Shown: one piece after another, positions 33,341 through 45,000 of the stretch
Position numbering within the stretch: position 1 is the first letter of the stretch
How the letters are laid out: every line of letters begins with the position of its first letter
The notes under the pieces: model-generated
The model's input: only the letters and a program-made list of their open reading frames with translations
The model's database searches: none
Told to the model about the DNA's origin: nothing
Assembly (NCBI GenBank): GCA_015832175.1
Contig: WJXW01000001.1
Span: forward strand, 558,001-622,000
Source of the DNA: Paraphaeosphaeria minitans
Lineage: Eukaryota > Ascomycota > Dothideomycetes > Pleosporales > Didymosphaeriaceae
DNA length: 64,000 bases
Reading direction: 5' to 3'
Translations under genes and position numbers: made by a program

Positions 33341-36300
33341 AAGGTTCAAGGTCCTGCAAGCGAACGTAGGGCGAATAAGCGAAGTGCAGCACAGCATTAT
33401 GAACGATCACGATCTTGAAGACTTCAGCCTACTTCTTATGTCAGAACCATATCTATTTCGTAACCAAGACGGAGAATACAGGGTAACCCCTCAATCTCAC
33501 CCATACTGGACACCATTCCTCCCTGAGCACACGGAAGGGAGTCTACGACCTAGAGCGATGCTCTGGACACATAGAGATATTACAGCACGGCCGATATCGA
33601 CCGAGTCCACCGATATAGCGGCACTCCTAATTGAACTAGAGACTGGACCTTTACTCGCCATTTCAGTTTATATCCCCGCCAAATCGGATTCGGAGGACAG
33701 CGAACTGAACAGCAGACTTGACATAATTCGGAGGACAATTGACACCACTCGGCGGAATCATGATAAAAGAGTCGAAATACTCATTGCCGGGGACTTTAAC
33801 AGGCACGACCAGTTCTGGGGCGGTGACTTGGTTGCAACCTCCCAGCGCCAAGGAGAAGGTGAACCCATCATCCAACTCATGTCGGAACTCGATCTCCAGT
33901 GTCCACTCCCCAGAGGGATCGAAACTTGGATCTCCTATAATGGGGAACACAGTTCGACAATCGACTTAATCCTGGTAACACAAGAACTCGCGTCGGAAAT
34001 ACAGCGATGCACTACAGACTCGATGGCGCATGGCTCCGATCACCTAGCTATCTGCACGGAGTTTGCCATCGATCTTACGCACGAGAAAGGGACACCAAGA
34101 AAACTCTGGAAGAAAGCGCGCTGGGACCCAATTAGGAAAGTCGTCGCAGGAGAGCTGGAGCGCCGATCCCAGCCGGACATCCCGGGAGACGTAGACAGTT
34201 ACTGCCAGTTTGTCACAGAATGCATAGCGCCAGCCATCGAAAAATATGTCCCAGTGGCCAGACCGTCACCATACGCGAAGAGATGGTGGACGGAAGACCT
34301 AACGGAACTAAGGAAACACTACACGTATTGGCGTAACAAGGCTAGCGCATCTCGAAGAGCGAATACACCTGACCCAGGCCTCCAACAGATGGCGGTGACT
34401 TGTAGGAAAAGGTACCATGACGCCATCAGAAACCAGAGGAAAACTCACTGGCAGGACTTTGTTGCCGAAGCCCGGAACATCTGGACCATAGCGCGGTACT
34501 TAGACCCAGCTCAGTGTGCGACCTTTGCAAGAATTCCAGCCATCAAAACCTACGAAGGGGTGAGCACGTCTAATGGCGAGATCGCTAGATGCTTGTTAGA
34601 GGAATTCTTTAAGCCCCCGCCAGGAGTCACCGAGGAGCCGGAAGACGAGAGGCCGCGAGAGGCTTTACCAATGGAACCACTCTCGGAGGTTGAAGTACAA
34701 AGGGCGATATTCGCGTCCAACCCATACAAGGCCCCGGGACGAGACGGCTTACCAGCCATCGTATGGCAGCAACTGTGGCCAGTCCTCAAACACCACATCG
34801 TAGCGCTATTCAAGTTATCACTCGAAACGGCGACGCTTCCATCGGAGTGGAGAGTAGCAAAGATTGTACCCCTGCGAAAACCAAACAAACCGGACTACAC
34901 GGTAGCCAAGGCATACCGACCCATCTCCCTTCTCGCGACCCTAGGAAAGAGCTTAGAAGCAGTAGTAGCTGAAAGGCTATCCTTCCTAGCGGAGGCACAC
35001 CGCCTGCTTCCAAAGAGCCACTTTGGAGCGAGGAAAGGCAGATCGACAACCCAAGCGTTGACTATACTCCAGGAAAGCATCTTCCAGGCCTGGAGGGATA
35101 AGAGGGTTCTAAGTCTGGTCAGTTTCGACGTAAAAGGCGCTTACAATGGGGTTAATATCGATGTCCTTGCGAAAAGACTAAGGAAGAGAGGAATCCCCAA
35201 CGCATTGGTGGATTGGATAACTTGCTTCTGCAGCCAGCGAAAAGCGTCGGTCGTAGTAAATGGCCATACCACTGAGACAGTCGATCTACCACAAGCGGGC
35301 TTACCTCAGGGTTCCCCACTCTCCCCGATCCTGTTTCTCTTCTTCAACGCAGATTTGGTTTCATCCAAAATAAACCGCAACAAAGGGGCGATAGCATTTA
35401 TAGATGACTACACAGCGTGGGTCACCGGAGCGTCAGATGGAGAGAACACCAACCTATTACAAGAAACGGTAGTAGCAAAAGCAGAACAGTGGGCACGGAG
35501 TAGCGGCGCCACCTTCGAAGCTGATAAGACGGCCTTCATCCACTTCACGCGCAGGAACAACACAGTATCGAGCAGCCCACTCTTCGTCAATGAAGAAGCG
35601 ATACGGCCACAAACAGAAGTAAAGATTCTAGGAGTAGTTTTCGACCAGAAACTCCGATTTAGCCAACACACGGCCAGAGCGGCTAAGAGAGGAATTAGGG
35701 CAGCGCTAGCACTGAAGCGAATCAAAGGGATGACCGTAGGAACGGCGAGGCAACTTTTCACCTCAACCGTAACACCTACAGTCGATTACGCATCACCGAT
35801 ATGGTCCACAAGTCTGACAGGTCGTACAACTAAAATGCTAAACCAGATACAGCGTATCGGCACGCAAGCCATAATCGGAGCTTTCCGCACAGTGGCACTA
35901 ATCAGGGCCGAGATGGAAGCAGGTATCGAGCAGCTCACGGCCCGCATGCACCGCCAGGAGTATAAATTCTGGGTCAAATGCCACACTCTTCCCGTAAACC
36001 ATCCCTGGTGGAAAATACGTCGGGGAATAGATACCAAAAACAAGCGCTTCCCGTCGCCGCTCCAGCGCATCGCAATGCAACTCGATTCGGTCGACCTCAC
36101 GGAGATGGAAAGAATCGATCCATTCTGCATACCCCCTTGGCAACAAGGGATAGAAGCACAGATCCTCGAGGGAGAGGAAGCACAAAAATGGGCAGAAGAC
36201 TCCGACGAGTTAAAAGTTTTTGTGGATGCCTCATACCGAGGACACAACGCAGGAGTAGGGGTCTATCATTCGGCCAGAAGAAGTGACAACTCGGTAGTCG

Positions 36301-37163
36301 AACACCGCGAGGCGGTAAAGATCGGGAAGAACGCTGGATACACATCCACCCATGTCGAACTCACTGCGATTCAAGCCGCACTGGAACTCATTTCAGCAAT
36401 ATGGTCACCCGACACGATCGCCCGATTTGGCAACAAGGCCAGAGATCTCACGTATGTGATAGTGAGCGACAGTCAATCAGCGATCAGAGCAGTGTCGCGC
36501 CCCTCTCGCCAAAGTGGCCAGGCGGTGATCCGACTGATTGTAAACACCACAATGGAAATTAAAAGAAGGGGAGGCCCACATATCCGCCTCCAATGGGTCC
36601 CCGCTCACGCTATGGTAGTGGGAGACGAGATCGCAGATGAGCTGGCAAAGCAAGCAACGGAAGGGACCCTGGACCCTATTCCTGGGCTTACGTTGTCGGC
36701 AGCTCTCAAGAAGACTCTCTCATGCATACCGAAGATAAAGCTCGAGAAACCGGTCGACATAGACACAGCACTTCCTGGAAAGCATACGAAAAGCATCTAT
36801 GATCTACAAACCTACAAGAGAGCAGCAGTGCTATGCCAACTGCGCACAGGGAAATGCCGGTTAAACAGTTATCTAGCCAAGATAGGTGCTACCAATTCGG
36901 ACAGATGCACCTGCCGGGGACGCCAGCCGGAAACGGTACGCCATTTCGTGTTCGAATGCCCGCTGTGGAAAGAAGAACGCAAAACGCTCCAGGAAGTCGC
37001 AGGCAACAGATGGGGAGATCTATCCTTCTTTCTAGGAGGTCGATCTGAACAGCGGCTTCCGTCCGGTGAGCTCTTGGATGGGAAAGCCGAATCCTGGAAA
37101 CCAAATCTCGACGTAGTCAACCAGACCATTGAATTTGCAATGGCCACCGGACGGTTATGCTAA
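33333..37163 (+). CDS. LINE ORF2: endonuclease, reverse transcriptase, RNase H, 1,276 aa
   Basis: Residues 1-240 are an exonuclease-endonuclease-phosphatase domain (VLQANVGR, LLLMSEPY, IAGDFNRHDQFWGG near 152, STIDLILV and GSDHLAI near 234). The reverse transcriptase runs from about 460 to 730 (YKAPGRDGLPAIVW, YRPISLLATLGKSLE, SLVSFDVKGAYNGV, GLPQGSPLSPILF, AFIDDYTAW near 690). RNase H follows from about 958 to 1105 with all catalytic acids visible: FVDASYRG, HVELTAIQ, VSDSQSA and GDEIADELAKQ, plus VPAH. A final CTCRGRQPETVRHFVFEC knuckle lies near 1191. The frame is intact. ATG at 33333 sits inside the end of ORF1 (ATGCCTAG), suggesting coupled reinitiation. Confidence 0.95.
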   Translation: MPRRFKVLQANVGRISEVQHSIMNDHDLEDFSLLLMSEPYLFRNQDGEYRVTPQSHPYWTPFLPEHTEGSLRPRAMLWTHRDITARPISTESTDIAALLIELETGPLLAISVYIPAKSDSEDSELNSRLDIIRRTIDTTRRNHDKRVEILIAGDFNRHDQFWGGDLVATSQRQGEGEPIIQLMSELDLQCPLPRGIETWISYNGEHSSTIDLILVTQELASEIQRCTTDSMAHGSDHLAICTEFAIDLTHEKGTPRKLWKKARWDPIRKVVAGELERRSQPDIPGDVDSYCQFVTECIAPAIEKYVPVARPSPYAKRWWTEDLTELRKHYTYWRNKASASRRANTPDPGLQQMAVTCRKRYHDAIRNQRKTHWQDFVAEARNIWTIARYLDPAQCATFARIPAIKTYEGVSTSNGEIARCLLEEFFKPPPGVTEEPEDERPREALPMEPLSEVEVQRAIFASNPYKAPGRDGLPAIVWQQLWPVLKHHIVALFKLSLETATLPSEWRVAKIVPLRKPNKPDYTVAKAYRPISLLATLGKSLEAVVAERLSFLAEAHRLLPKSHFGARKGRSTTQALTILQESIFQAWRDKRVLSLVSFDVKGAYNGVNIDVLAKRLRKRGIPNALVDWITCFCSQRKASVVVNGHTTETVDLPQAGLPQGSPLSPILFLFFNADLVSSKINRNKGAIAFIDDYTAWVTGASDGENTNLLQETVVAKAEQWARSSGATFEADKTAFIHFTRRNNTVSSSPLFVNEEAIRPQTEVKILGVVFDQKLRFSQHTARAAKRGIRAALALKRIKGMTVGTARQLFTSTVTPTVDYASPIWSTSLTGRTTKMLNQIQRIGTQAIIGAFRTVALIRAEMEAGIEQLTARMHRQEYKFWVKCHTLPVNHPWWKIRRGIDTKNKRFPSPLQRIAMQLDSVDLTEMERIDPFCIPPWQQGIEAQILEGEEAQKWAEDSDELKVFVDASYRGHNAGVGVYHSARRSDNSVVEHREAVKIGKNAGYTSTHVELTAIQAALELISAIWSPDTIARFGNKARDLTYVIVSDSQSAIRAVSRPSRQSGQAVIRLIVNTTMEIKRRGGPHIRLQWVPAHAMVVGDEIADELAKQATEGTLDPIPGLTLSAALKKTLSCIPKIKLEKPVDIDTALPGKHTKSIYDLQTYKRAAVLCQLRTGKCRLNSYLAKIGATNSDRCTCRGRQPETVRHFVFECPLWKEERKTLQEVAGNRWGDLSFFLGGRSEQRLPSGELLDGKAESWKPNLDVVNQTIEFAMATGRLC

Positions 37164-37471
37164 CCATAAACTCTGACCTTAGACATTCCCCAGGATACTC
37201 CCACAATATCTCCCGTTTGGACTCGAAGTCGACTGGCCGGTAACAAGAAAGCCGACGACCGGGAAATTGCTCTCGGAGGCGCAGTGCAGGTAGGGGTAAG
37301 GAGGATCTCTGGGTGGACACCTAGTGTTGGCAACAGTTGATACAGGAAGGTGAGGACGAAGCGCGTCGGGCTTAGAATGAAACGGGGACTCGACGGAATT
37401 TCATTGGCCGGAAGAGACAGAAGTAGTTTAGGCAGCCTACGGGCCGAAAGGCACCCGAGTGGCGTAAGAAT

Positions 37472-37492
37472 AAACCAAACCAAACCAAACCA
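37472..37492 (+). repeat. LINE 3' tail, AAACC repeats
   Basis: Four units of AAACC end in AA and directly abut the right target-site duplication. Simple-repeat tails rather than poly(A) are known in several non-LTR clades. Confidence 0.85.
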
Positions 37493-37505
37493 ATCTCCAG
37501 TCGTT
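37493..37505. repeat. Right target-site duplication of the LINE
   Basis: Identical to 31711-31723. It ends 55 bp before the NIT2 start codon. Confidence 0.88.
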
Positions 37506-37560
37506 CACCCCAGCTTGTGCTCACCGCACGCGACACATCCGGACCGTGGCAACAGCCCAT

Positions 37561-38966
37561 ATGAAACTAGCCAAGATGCCTTTAGCTGTGAGTATTACGG
37601 GATAGCCTTTCCTTTTCGCTGTCACTTCATGTTTCAGAGCCCGTGTCATCTTGGCCTTCACAATCCGTACCTATCAAAGCACTTTAGCAAAGCATTCATC
37701 CCGAGAAACTCGTCTTGCTTCAATTCTTCCAGCTTGGGACTCACTTTTTATTCTACCGTTTTGTAACGCATGCGCATCCTCAAGATATCCAAATGGTCGG
37801 ATAATGATGTCATTGTCCATCCCGCGCGTGACGAAGGCATTCACCCTGATGCTACAGCCAACTGTCACAGCGGGTAGGTTGAACTTGTATCTATCCAGGG
37901 GTTTACCCCCAAAAAAAGATTAAACATTCCCATCACGAGTCGAAATAGCAACTCATCTCTTTGGACTTTTCTCTTTCAGTCCCGAATTCCCACACGTCCA
38001 ATACCAGATCTTCTTCTCCATCCACGATACAAACATCACATACTAAGACCCCACCCCCCAGGCAATCGGCCAAATCCGCTCCACAGCCTCCATGACCCAC
38101 AACCTAGCCCAATGCACTTCCCTCATCCGCCGCGCCTCTGCCGCCGGCGCCGCCGCCCTCTTCCTCCCCGAAGCAGCCGACTACATAGCCTCCAACGCCT
38201 CCGAGACCGTCTCCCTAGCCAAGCCCATCGACACCTCCCCCTTTGTCCTCGGCCTCCGCGCCGCCGCCAAATCCCACCGCCTCCCCCTCTCCGTCGGCAT
38301 CCACGAGCCCAGCACCTCAGGCGCCAAAGTGAAAAATACGCTGCTCTGGATCGATGCCGAGGGCGAAATCGCGCACCGCTACCGGAAGCTGCACCTGTTC
38401 GATGTCGACATCGAGGACGGGCCGGTCCTGAAGGAGTCCAACAGCGTGGAGCGCGGGGATGCCATCCCGGACCCGGTTCCTACGCCGCTGGGCAACGTGG
38501 GCATGCTGATCTGCTTCGACCTGCGGTTTCCCGAGCCCAGCCTCGCGCTTCGGCACCGCGGCGTGCAGATCCTAACGTACCCGTCTGCTTTCACGGTGCC
38601 GACGGGGAAAGCGCACTGGGAGACACTTCTGCGGGCTCGTGCTATCGAGACGCAGAGCTACGTCGTGGCGGCCGCGCAAGTGGGGTTCCATAACGAAGAA
38701 AAGACGAGACGGAGCTATGGGCATGGGATGATTGTCGATCCGTGGGGGAGGGTGGTTGCGGAGCTAGGAGGAGAGGAGGATGAGAAAGGGAGGGGGCTGG
38801 ATGAGGGGGAGGTGAGTGGTTCGGTGTGGTGCTGGGGGTGACGAGGCTTTGTGCTAACTGATAGGGATAGATCGCGTTGGCGGAGATTGATCTTGAGTAC
38901 CTGGAGAAGACGAGGAGGGAGGTTCCGCTGTTGCGGAGGACCGATGTGTATCCGGAGATTGCGTGA
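37561..38966 (+). CDS. NIT2: Nit2-type carbon-nitrogen hydrolase (amidase), 290 aa
   Basis: Exons 37561..37587, 38062..38811 and 38871..38966. The nitrilase-fold triad is visible: Glu in LFLPEAADYI, Lys in RYRKLHLFDVDI and Cys in MLICFDLRFPE, with a second Glu around the active site. The flow of motifs (GEIAHRYRKLHLFD, VGMLICFDLRFPEPSLALR, LTYPSAFTVPTGKAHWETLLRARAIE, GHGMIVDPWGRV, LRRTDVYPEI) matches fungal Nit2, whose known role is hydrolysis of deaminated glutathione or omega-amides. Exon 1 (MKLAKMPLA) and its 474-nt intron are the weak part; the intron is eight times the local norm. Exons 2 and 3 are firm. The LINE lies 68 bp upstream of the ATG. Confidence 0.88.
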
Positions 38967-39257
38967 GAGTGGACGATTTGAGAAAGAAACTGGTAAATTC
39001 GTGTATGAAGGATGATCGATGGCGCCTAGATGTAGGTAGCGCCCTGCTACCCAACGCGACCGACTCGTAAAACATGAAGAAGTATCTGCATCTCGACCTT
39101 CGTCTTTTCCAGCGGCCGACGCTCTACACCTACATCCGTACCCTCGGAACCATAACCCGTGAAGCATAAACAGACCAGCAGCACCACCACGCTACCTCAA
39201 AATCATCACCCTGCCAAAAGGCTCATATCGCCATACGCCCTCCCGCCACCAAACGAC

Positions 39258-40282
39258 TCACGCCTCCACAAGCCTAGGCACAACGTCCTCCCCACTCATC
39301 AACGCCTCTTTCCCCTTCAAGTCCAGCCATGCCAACCCATGATTATGCGGCGCCGCATCCTCCTCAATCGCACCCCTCACATTCTCCAACGGACACTGCA
39401 TCAGCGTAGCCACGCGCTCCAACAGCGTCGTCCAAAGGCTCTTCTCCCGGGTCCCCTTCCTGGGGCCCTGCGTGACGGGCGGCATAGCGACGCTCTTATC
39501 ACCCTCGTGCACAAGGTCCACTAACCAGTCGTGTATGGCGTATTCGTGGTAGAAATTCAGGAGTGTAGCTTCTGCGGATAGGGAGGTGGCCGGCGGGTCC
39601 GTGGGGAGGAGAGAGGAGTGGAAGAAGGAGGGCCCGAGTTGCAGGCTGGCTTCCGCGAAGCAGAACTCGACGTCTGAGCGGAGGAATACGGTGTTGCCGT
39701 CCATGAAGCGGCCGTCCGTGCGCTGGAGGATGATGCCTTCGCCGTGGTAGCGGGCGGTCAGCGTAGCGTGGTTCACGGCGAGGTACATTGCTGTCAGCGG
39801 ATCCTTGGGTAGGGACTCTAAGAAGGCGAGCTTCGCGGTGTGTGAATCTGATCTTGATCAGCAGGTTCCATGAATGGAAGCTGTGAATAGCGTTGGGCAA
39901 TATGCTTACCAAATGACTGAAGCTGGTACAATAGGAGCAGTCCAGTGTTGACGAGTCCCATATTATGCTTGCGCACGGGCAAGGCGTTCTCCTCGCTGGA
40001 AAGCATCGCCATGAGATCGTCTACACAATCGTAGCGCTTGACACAGCTCTGCAACCACCTGAACCCTTGCAGCTTGGTCGGAAAGTCGACAGCAGCGTGC
40101 CTAAGCTCCTTGCGCGCAAAGCTATTCACAAGAGATCGCTCATAGCTGGAGAGGATGGTCTGAAGTCTTGAATGCGTTCTGGCGAGGTTGGACACTGTGC
40201 TGCCATCTCCGAACGGTAGTCGCTCGATAACTTCGAGGACCAGCTCGGCTGGGAAGGATATAAGTTTGGAAGTAGCGGCCAT
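39258..40282 (-). CDS. F-box domain protein, 320 aa
   Basis: Exons 40282..39910 and 39847..39258, one 62-nt intron. An F-box is visible at residues 7-45 (ISFPAELVLEVIERLPFGDGSTVSNLARTHSRLQTIL). The remainder is mostly helical and contains TAKLAFLESLPKDPLTAMYLAVNHATLTARYHGEGIILQRTDGRFMDG and LLNFYHEYAIHDWLVDLV, not matched to any named substrate-binding domain. F-box proteins link targets to Skp1-cullin-1 ubiquitin ligases; the target is unknown. It is convergent with NIT2. Confidence 0.82.
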
Positions 40283-42080
40283 GGTGGGTGTGGGATGTTG
40301 GATGGGCCCCTTGCTCTTTACGGTGGATATTTATCATCGAAAGTACTGTTCAAAGTATCAAGTGACCCACGCGAGTCGGAAAGTTTGTATTGTCGTATAT
40401 TTACAGGAAGTCGGTATTGAGTCGGAAGCTGCAGTGTAGCCTGATCTGTGTCAGGCAGTTGCGCACGTGCTGTCGTTCGTCTGAAATGCCGCAGCAACCT
40501 AATCTGTGGGACGCAGTCTCGATTATATGGTGTTCTGAGGTGAATAGTTGAATTGAAGTGCGAAACGATTTCGGTTTGTTGTTCGAGTGCCCCCAATAAA
40601 TTTATAGGTACGAAGCCGACCAACGGAGCACCATGTTGGCGAATCACGCTGGAAGGTCCACACCTGACGTTTGGAAAGAAAACAATGTACTCAACTGAAG
40701 TCACGTTATCAAATTCACGTTTGGGAGGCTCGCCCGTGTTTGGCAGGCTGACAGTGGCAAGTGCATGTGACGGATGGTGGCTGGGGGGGGGGCGGGGGGG
40801 AGGCGCACGAAAAAAGTGTTGGCCGTTAGGTACGCTCGTCGCATTGAACATCAGCCACACTATGCGCATATAGCGGAACCGGGATTTTCGGCTCATAGAC
40901 GCTGGAAAGTGGTCCAAACAAGCGCGATGACTCCCCAGCATGGAGGTTGGTGAAAGAAGAGGGGTGGTTCGCATTACCTACGATTGAGCCGATCATGTAC
41001 GTGTAACGCATCTGCCCACCACCTTCTTTCCCCTCTCAGCAAGCACAAACCTCACAATCGAACGCAATGCAAGCCCAAAGTAGACTGTGCAGGTCTAAGG
41101 ACTGGTTACGGCTGTCGCCAACCTCTCAACTGATCTGCGCATCTCTTCCGCATCACACCAAAGCACGCAGTTAAAGAACGACTTTCAATGTACTACTCGC
41201 TAAACACATTACTCCAAACAACCCCAACAAAACCACTACGAGAACAAGGACCGACAGAATGAATCCTTCAAGAAAGGTAGAAATGGCTTTTCTTGCCGCG
41301 AGGCACTTGTCTTTGGTACAAAGTATGATCCAAGGCCGTGTCGATGTGCCGCTGGTTTACAATTTAAGGTAGGCGAGATAGAAATGACAAGTATTGCTGC
41401 GTTGGGAGAGAGCGAGAGGGTCCGAGGACCGACAGAGAACATCTGCGGTGAGAGGTGATTCAGAGAGCGGTACCATTCAGCGCGAGCCAAGGAGACAAGG
41501 GATATTGTAGGAAAGAAAACTGAATGGCAAGAATGTACATTGTATAGAAGTGAAATGTTCGTCCATCTCTTCGTCCTCCACGTTCCGCCTTCTCCCTCCT
41601 TCTCGCGGTGGGAGGATCCTTCTACTCTTGCCCCAAGCCACCATATTCACAATGCTCTGCTCCTTCAGTAGAATAAAATACTCGAAATACGAAGAAAAGT
41701 GCAGAGCTAAAAACATGCCAAAGCAACCAACACGCTGATGTAGACAACCACTTGTGCCGCTCTCCCGAGTGTGCCCAGGAAGATGAAGAGGGTAGATGGT
41801 GGTAGAAGCAAAGGGTATCCCGAAATTTCCGCCGCGAAGCGCATGGAATGAATCCAATCCAAGTCTTTACAGTCTCCAGAGTCGCTCAGATGAGTCGCTC
41901 TTGGAACAAGACAACAATGTGATGAAGACAACCCGCTAATGATACTGACAATGTAGAAAATGCTACGCTTTAAAAAGTAAATGTGATTGGAATGATGGTT
42001 TTGAAGGCATAATGCGAAAGGGTCATAACGTCGTCGCGGAGATTATACGTATTGGTTAGAACGAAGCAGTAAGTAGCTGC
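40283..42080. other. Intergenic, nothing recognised except a G-run
   Basis: A run of Gs broken by single C and A residues lies near 40784-40802 (about 19 bases). Short frames on both strands are not protein-like. This region holds the F-box 5' region and the 3' UTR of the WD40 gene. Confidence 0.5.
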
Positions 42081-45000
42081 CTAAATCATGGGCGTCTCCG
42101 GCTGGTAGACACCCGCTTGAAGCGTAGCAGGGGGCATGTTGGCTCGGATGTCTTTGGGGTGCTTGTAACCCGACAATGGGTTCTGTGGGCCCTCGATAGG
42201 AGATATGACCTGCTCCATAGGCTGGGGTGGTGGAGGCGGAGGTGGAAGCGAGAAATTGCCGAAGTACTCGCTGCCGTGACCATCAACAGGAGATCGCGCG
42301 CTGGAGCCTCTTGGGAAAGAAAACTCTGGAACACTCTCGTAAGGAGGAATCTCTGTGCGCATCGGTGGTGATTTGTTTCGAGAGCGGCTAGTACTGCGCA
42401 TCCTCTCAGTGACTCGCTTGAAAGTCATACCGATGTTCTCGCTGACGCTTCCCCGGCCGCGTCGATGCGACTGCGGTGAGGCAGTCACGGGAGAGGCAGC
42501 CTCCTGCGCCTCCTCCCTGGGGTTTTCGTCGATGGCCATTGTGATTAGCATACTGCTCTTTGGGCTGGAGTTCAGTTGCAGAGGCACAGGAGGTGGAGGT
42601 GGAGGTCCTGCCAGGTGCTGTAGCTCCGCGAGTAGAGGGGGAGCAGCAGGGTCCATTTCGAGGATAACAACCTGATTCTCGTGGATGGTCTCATCGATAC
42701 TGGCTGTGATGGGCGGAGGGCTAATGCGCTTGTAGTTCGGTCCGGTGATGCCGTCTGGTGACGTGTTTCTTGAGTGACCACGGTTGCCGCCCAAAGAGCC
42801 ACGTCTACCCAAGGGATGAGTAGGCGAGATTCTGGGAGCCATGTTGACTGGTGAGAGGTCCTCCGGAGGTGCGGAAGCTGAGCGAGCCAGAGTCGGCTGG
42901 CCGAATGTAGTGGCAGGTAGTAGTGGGCCCAGATCATCTTGAGCATCCTGGCTTTGTTGATTGCCTGCAACCATAGTATCCGGAATAGTTGGAACGGCCG
43001 GAATGCCTTCCCTTTCATGAGGGTCAGCACTCATGTACCGAGGATGACGCATCGCTCGTGGAGTGGCTGGGAGGCCGATCGGCACAGACATCGTCGAAGT
43101 AGCACCCATGTGCACTCTGTTCGTTGGCGAGTACTTCTTGGAAATCTCAGGATCAGCAGTCTGGCTACGCTGGATGGGGTCGCGGTGCATGGATATGGTA
43201 GCGAACGATTCCGAGTCGTCTGTATGTGAGCGCTCGACAGGCATAGGTCGGTGAGCCAAATCGCCAGGGTGGGGGATGATTGGCGCAGAGGGACGTCGAG
43301 CTAGGGACAGTCGACGTGCTTCCAGCTCCTGAGCAGCCAATTCCTTCCTAGAAAGCGTTGGACGAGGCTGTCCAGAGCGGCCAGAGAGGTTGGAGTGTCG
43401 TGAGGCTGGTCGACTCTCAGTAGGTATTTCTGGCACGCGGCGCTCTGGCGAAGCATCTCGGATGGCGGCACGCGGTCGGCTAGTCTCTCGCAGAACAGCA
43501 ATTGCTTTGCGACTCATTGAGCGGTCGCGAGGCAAGCGGCGATCCGGTGACATTTCCCTTTGTGAACTTTGTGCACGCTCTCCAGGGCGACGGCTTGTGC
43601 TTCGTTGACGGGGACGGACTGGATCATAGGATTCTGTGCCGGCTGCATCGTCGCGGTACATCGGCTTGGGCGAACCGGGAGAGCGCCTCGCGGAGCTCTC
43701 ATCGCGGGTGGAGCTACGACCGCGATCGTCCTTGCGACGCTTGCTTGAGGTACGACTGACACCCCTACTCTTAACAAGTGATACGGCTTCTGGTGACTCT
43801 GCACGACGTGCAGTCTTGGATGATGACCTGACCTTACTTGCGCCAGTTCTTGCGCGACTCCTATGATTTCGGCTACTACCGATCGACTCAGTGGCAATGG
43901 GAGAGCCGACATCGACTTTATAGTAGCGTTCATCCTCAAATTTGTCCGTGTTGGTTGCAGCCTCTTTACTCGTCCGCGCGTATATGCCGGCATCTTCAGG
44001 GGACATTGGCACCGGTGACGAAGGGGACCGCTTAGCAGGGCGGATGTAACGAGCGCCGGAGCGTCCTCGAGATTCGGAGGCGTCTCGGGTTCGGCTTCGA
44101 GTTCTGGCTGTTCGACTGTCTGGACGAGGTTCGGTGCGTGGGCCCGGGCGAGGCTCAGGCTTGGAGTCACCACGGTTTCGAGAGTAGTAATTGGCCTCTT
44201 CCAAGCTGCTGATGTACTGGTCAATGCCGCGGGCTTTTGCACTCTTGACGCTGGCTCCTGTCAGCGGTGGACTCAAATTGATGTAGCCAGTGTCCGGGCC
44301 ATTCTCCATGATAGTCTCTACCACCTCAAGGTGCAGGTCTTGTACGTTGCGGCTGCGCGATTGGCTGCGTTGGTCATCGTCTTTACTGATGAGGTTGTCG
44401 AAGACACCAGCAGCGGGAGACGGCAGGTGCTCCTTGGGCTTAGCTGGATCATAGGTCGCAGCAGTCAAGACAATCTCCTTCTCGCTGGCACCAATTGACG
44501 CTGCGCGGCGGCTTGAGAACGGTAGCGTTTCTGTTTCGCGTCCGATGTTGTCGATTGCAGTACGAGGAATCTCGTCACGTTGTCCGCGGTTCGGCACAAC
44601 GAGGGATGCAAGATACTCGTTGTTTGTTGTGGATCGTTCTGTGCTCGACTCGGAGGGAAGACGCTTTCGGTTGTATGAGCCGGGTGTAGCAGTCCTAGCC
44701 GACGATGGCTCACGGGATCCGTCACGAGCACGGGCTAATCTCAGGCTTGCGCCGAGCCATGGGTTTCTGCCACCAGTGGGGCTCATGGCGGACTCTGCGA
44801 TAGGCGTGGCGCCAACGTGCATCGGAGTCTGTTCGTCGTCTTCAGGGATCATCTGTTGCGGTTGGGGTCCTTGACCGAAATCGGTGACAAGTTTGAGGGA
44901 AGACATCTTTGCTGTGATCCGACCTCCTCCAGCGCTTGGAGGTGAAAGAGGCGGACTGAGATGCGAGCCTAGAATATGTTGCTTCTGTGCAGAAAACACT

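Larger units (their letters stand above)
31724..37492 (+). mobile_element. Complete non-LTR retrotransposon (LINE; Tad1/I-like), 5,769 bp
   Basis: The element is bounded by perfect 13-bp target-site duplications. It has a 162-bp 5' UTR, ORF1 with a coiled coil and zinc knuckles, ORF2 with apurinic-type endonuclease, reverse transcriptase and RNase H, a 3' UTR of about 330 bp and a tail of four AAACC units. There are no long terminal repeats. The endonuclease-RT-RNase H order with a CCHC-type ORF1 is typical of the Tad1/I group in fungi. Both frames are open end to end, so the copy looks young and shows no RIP damage. Exact clade needs a tree. Confidence 0.93.
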
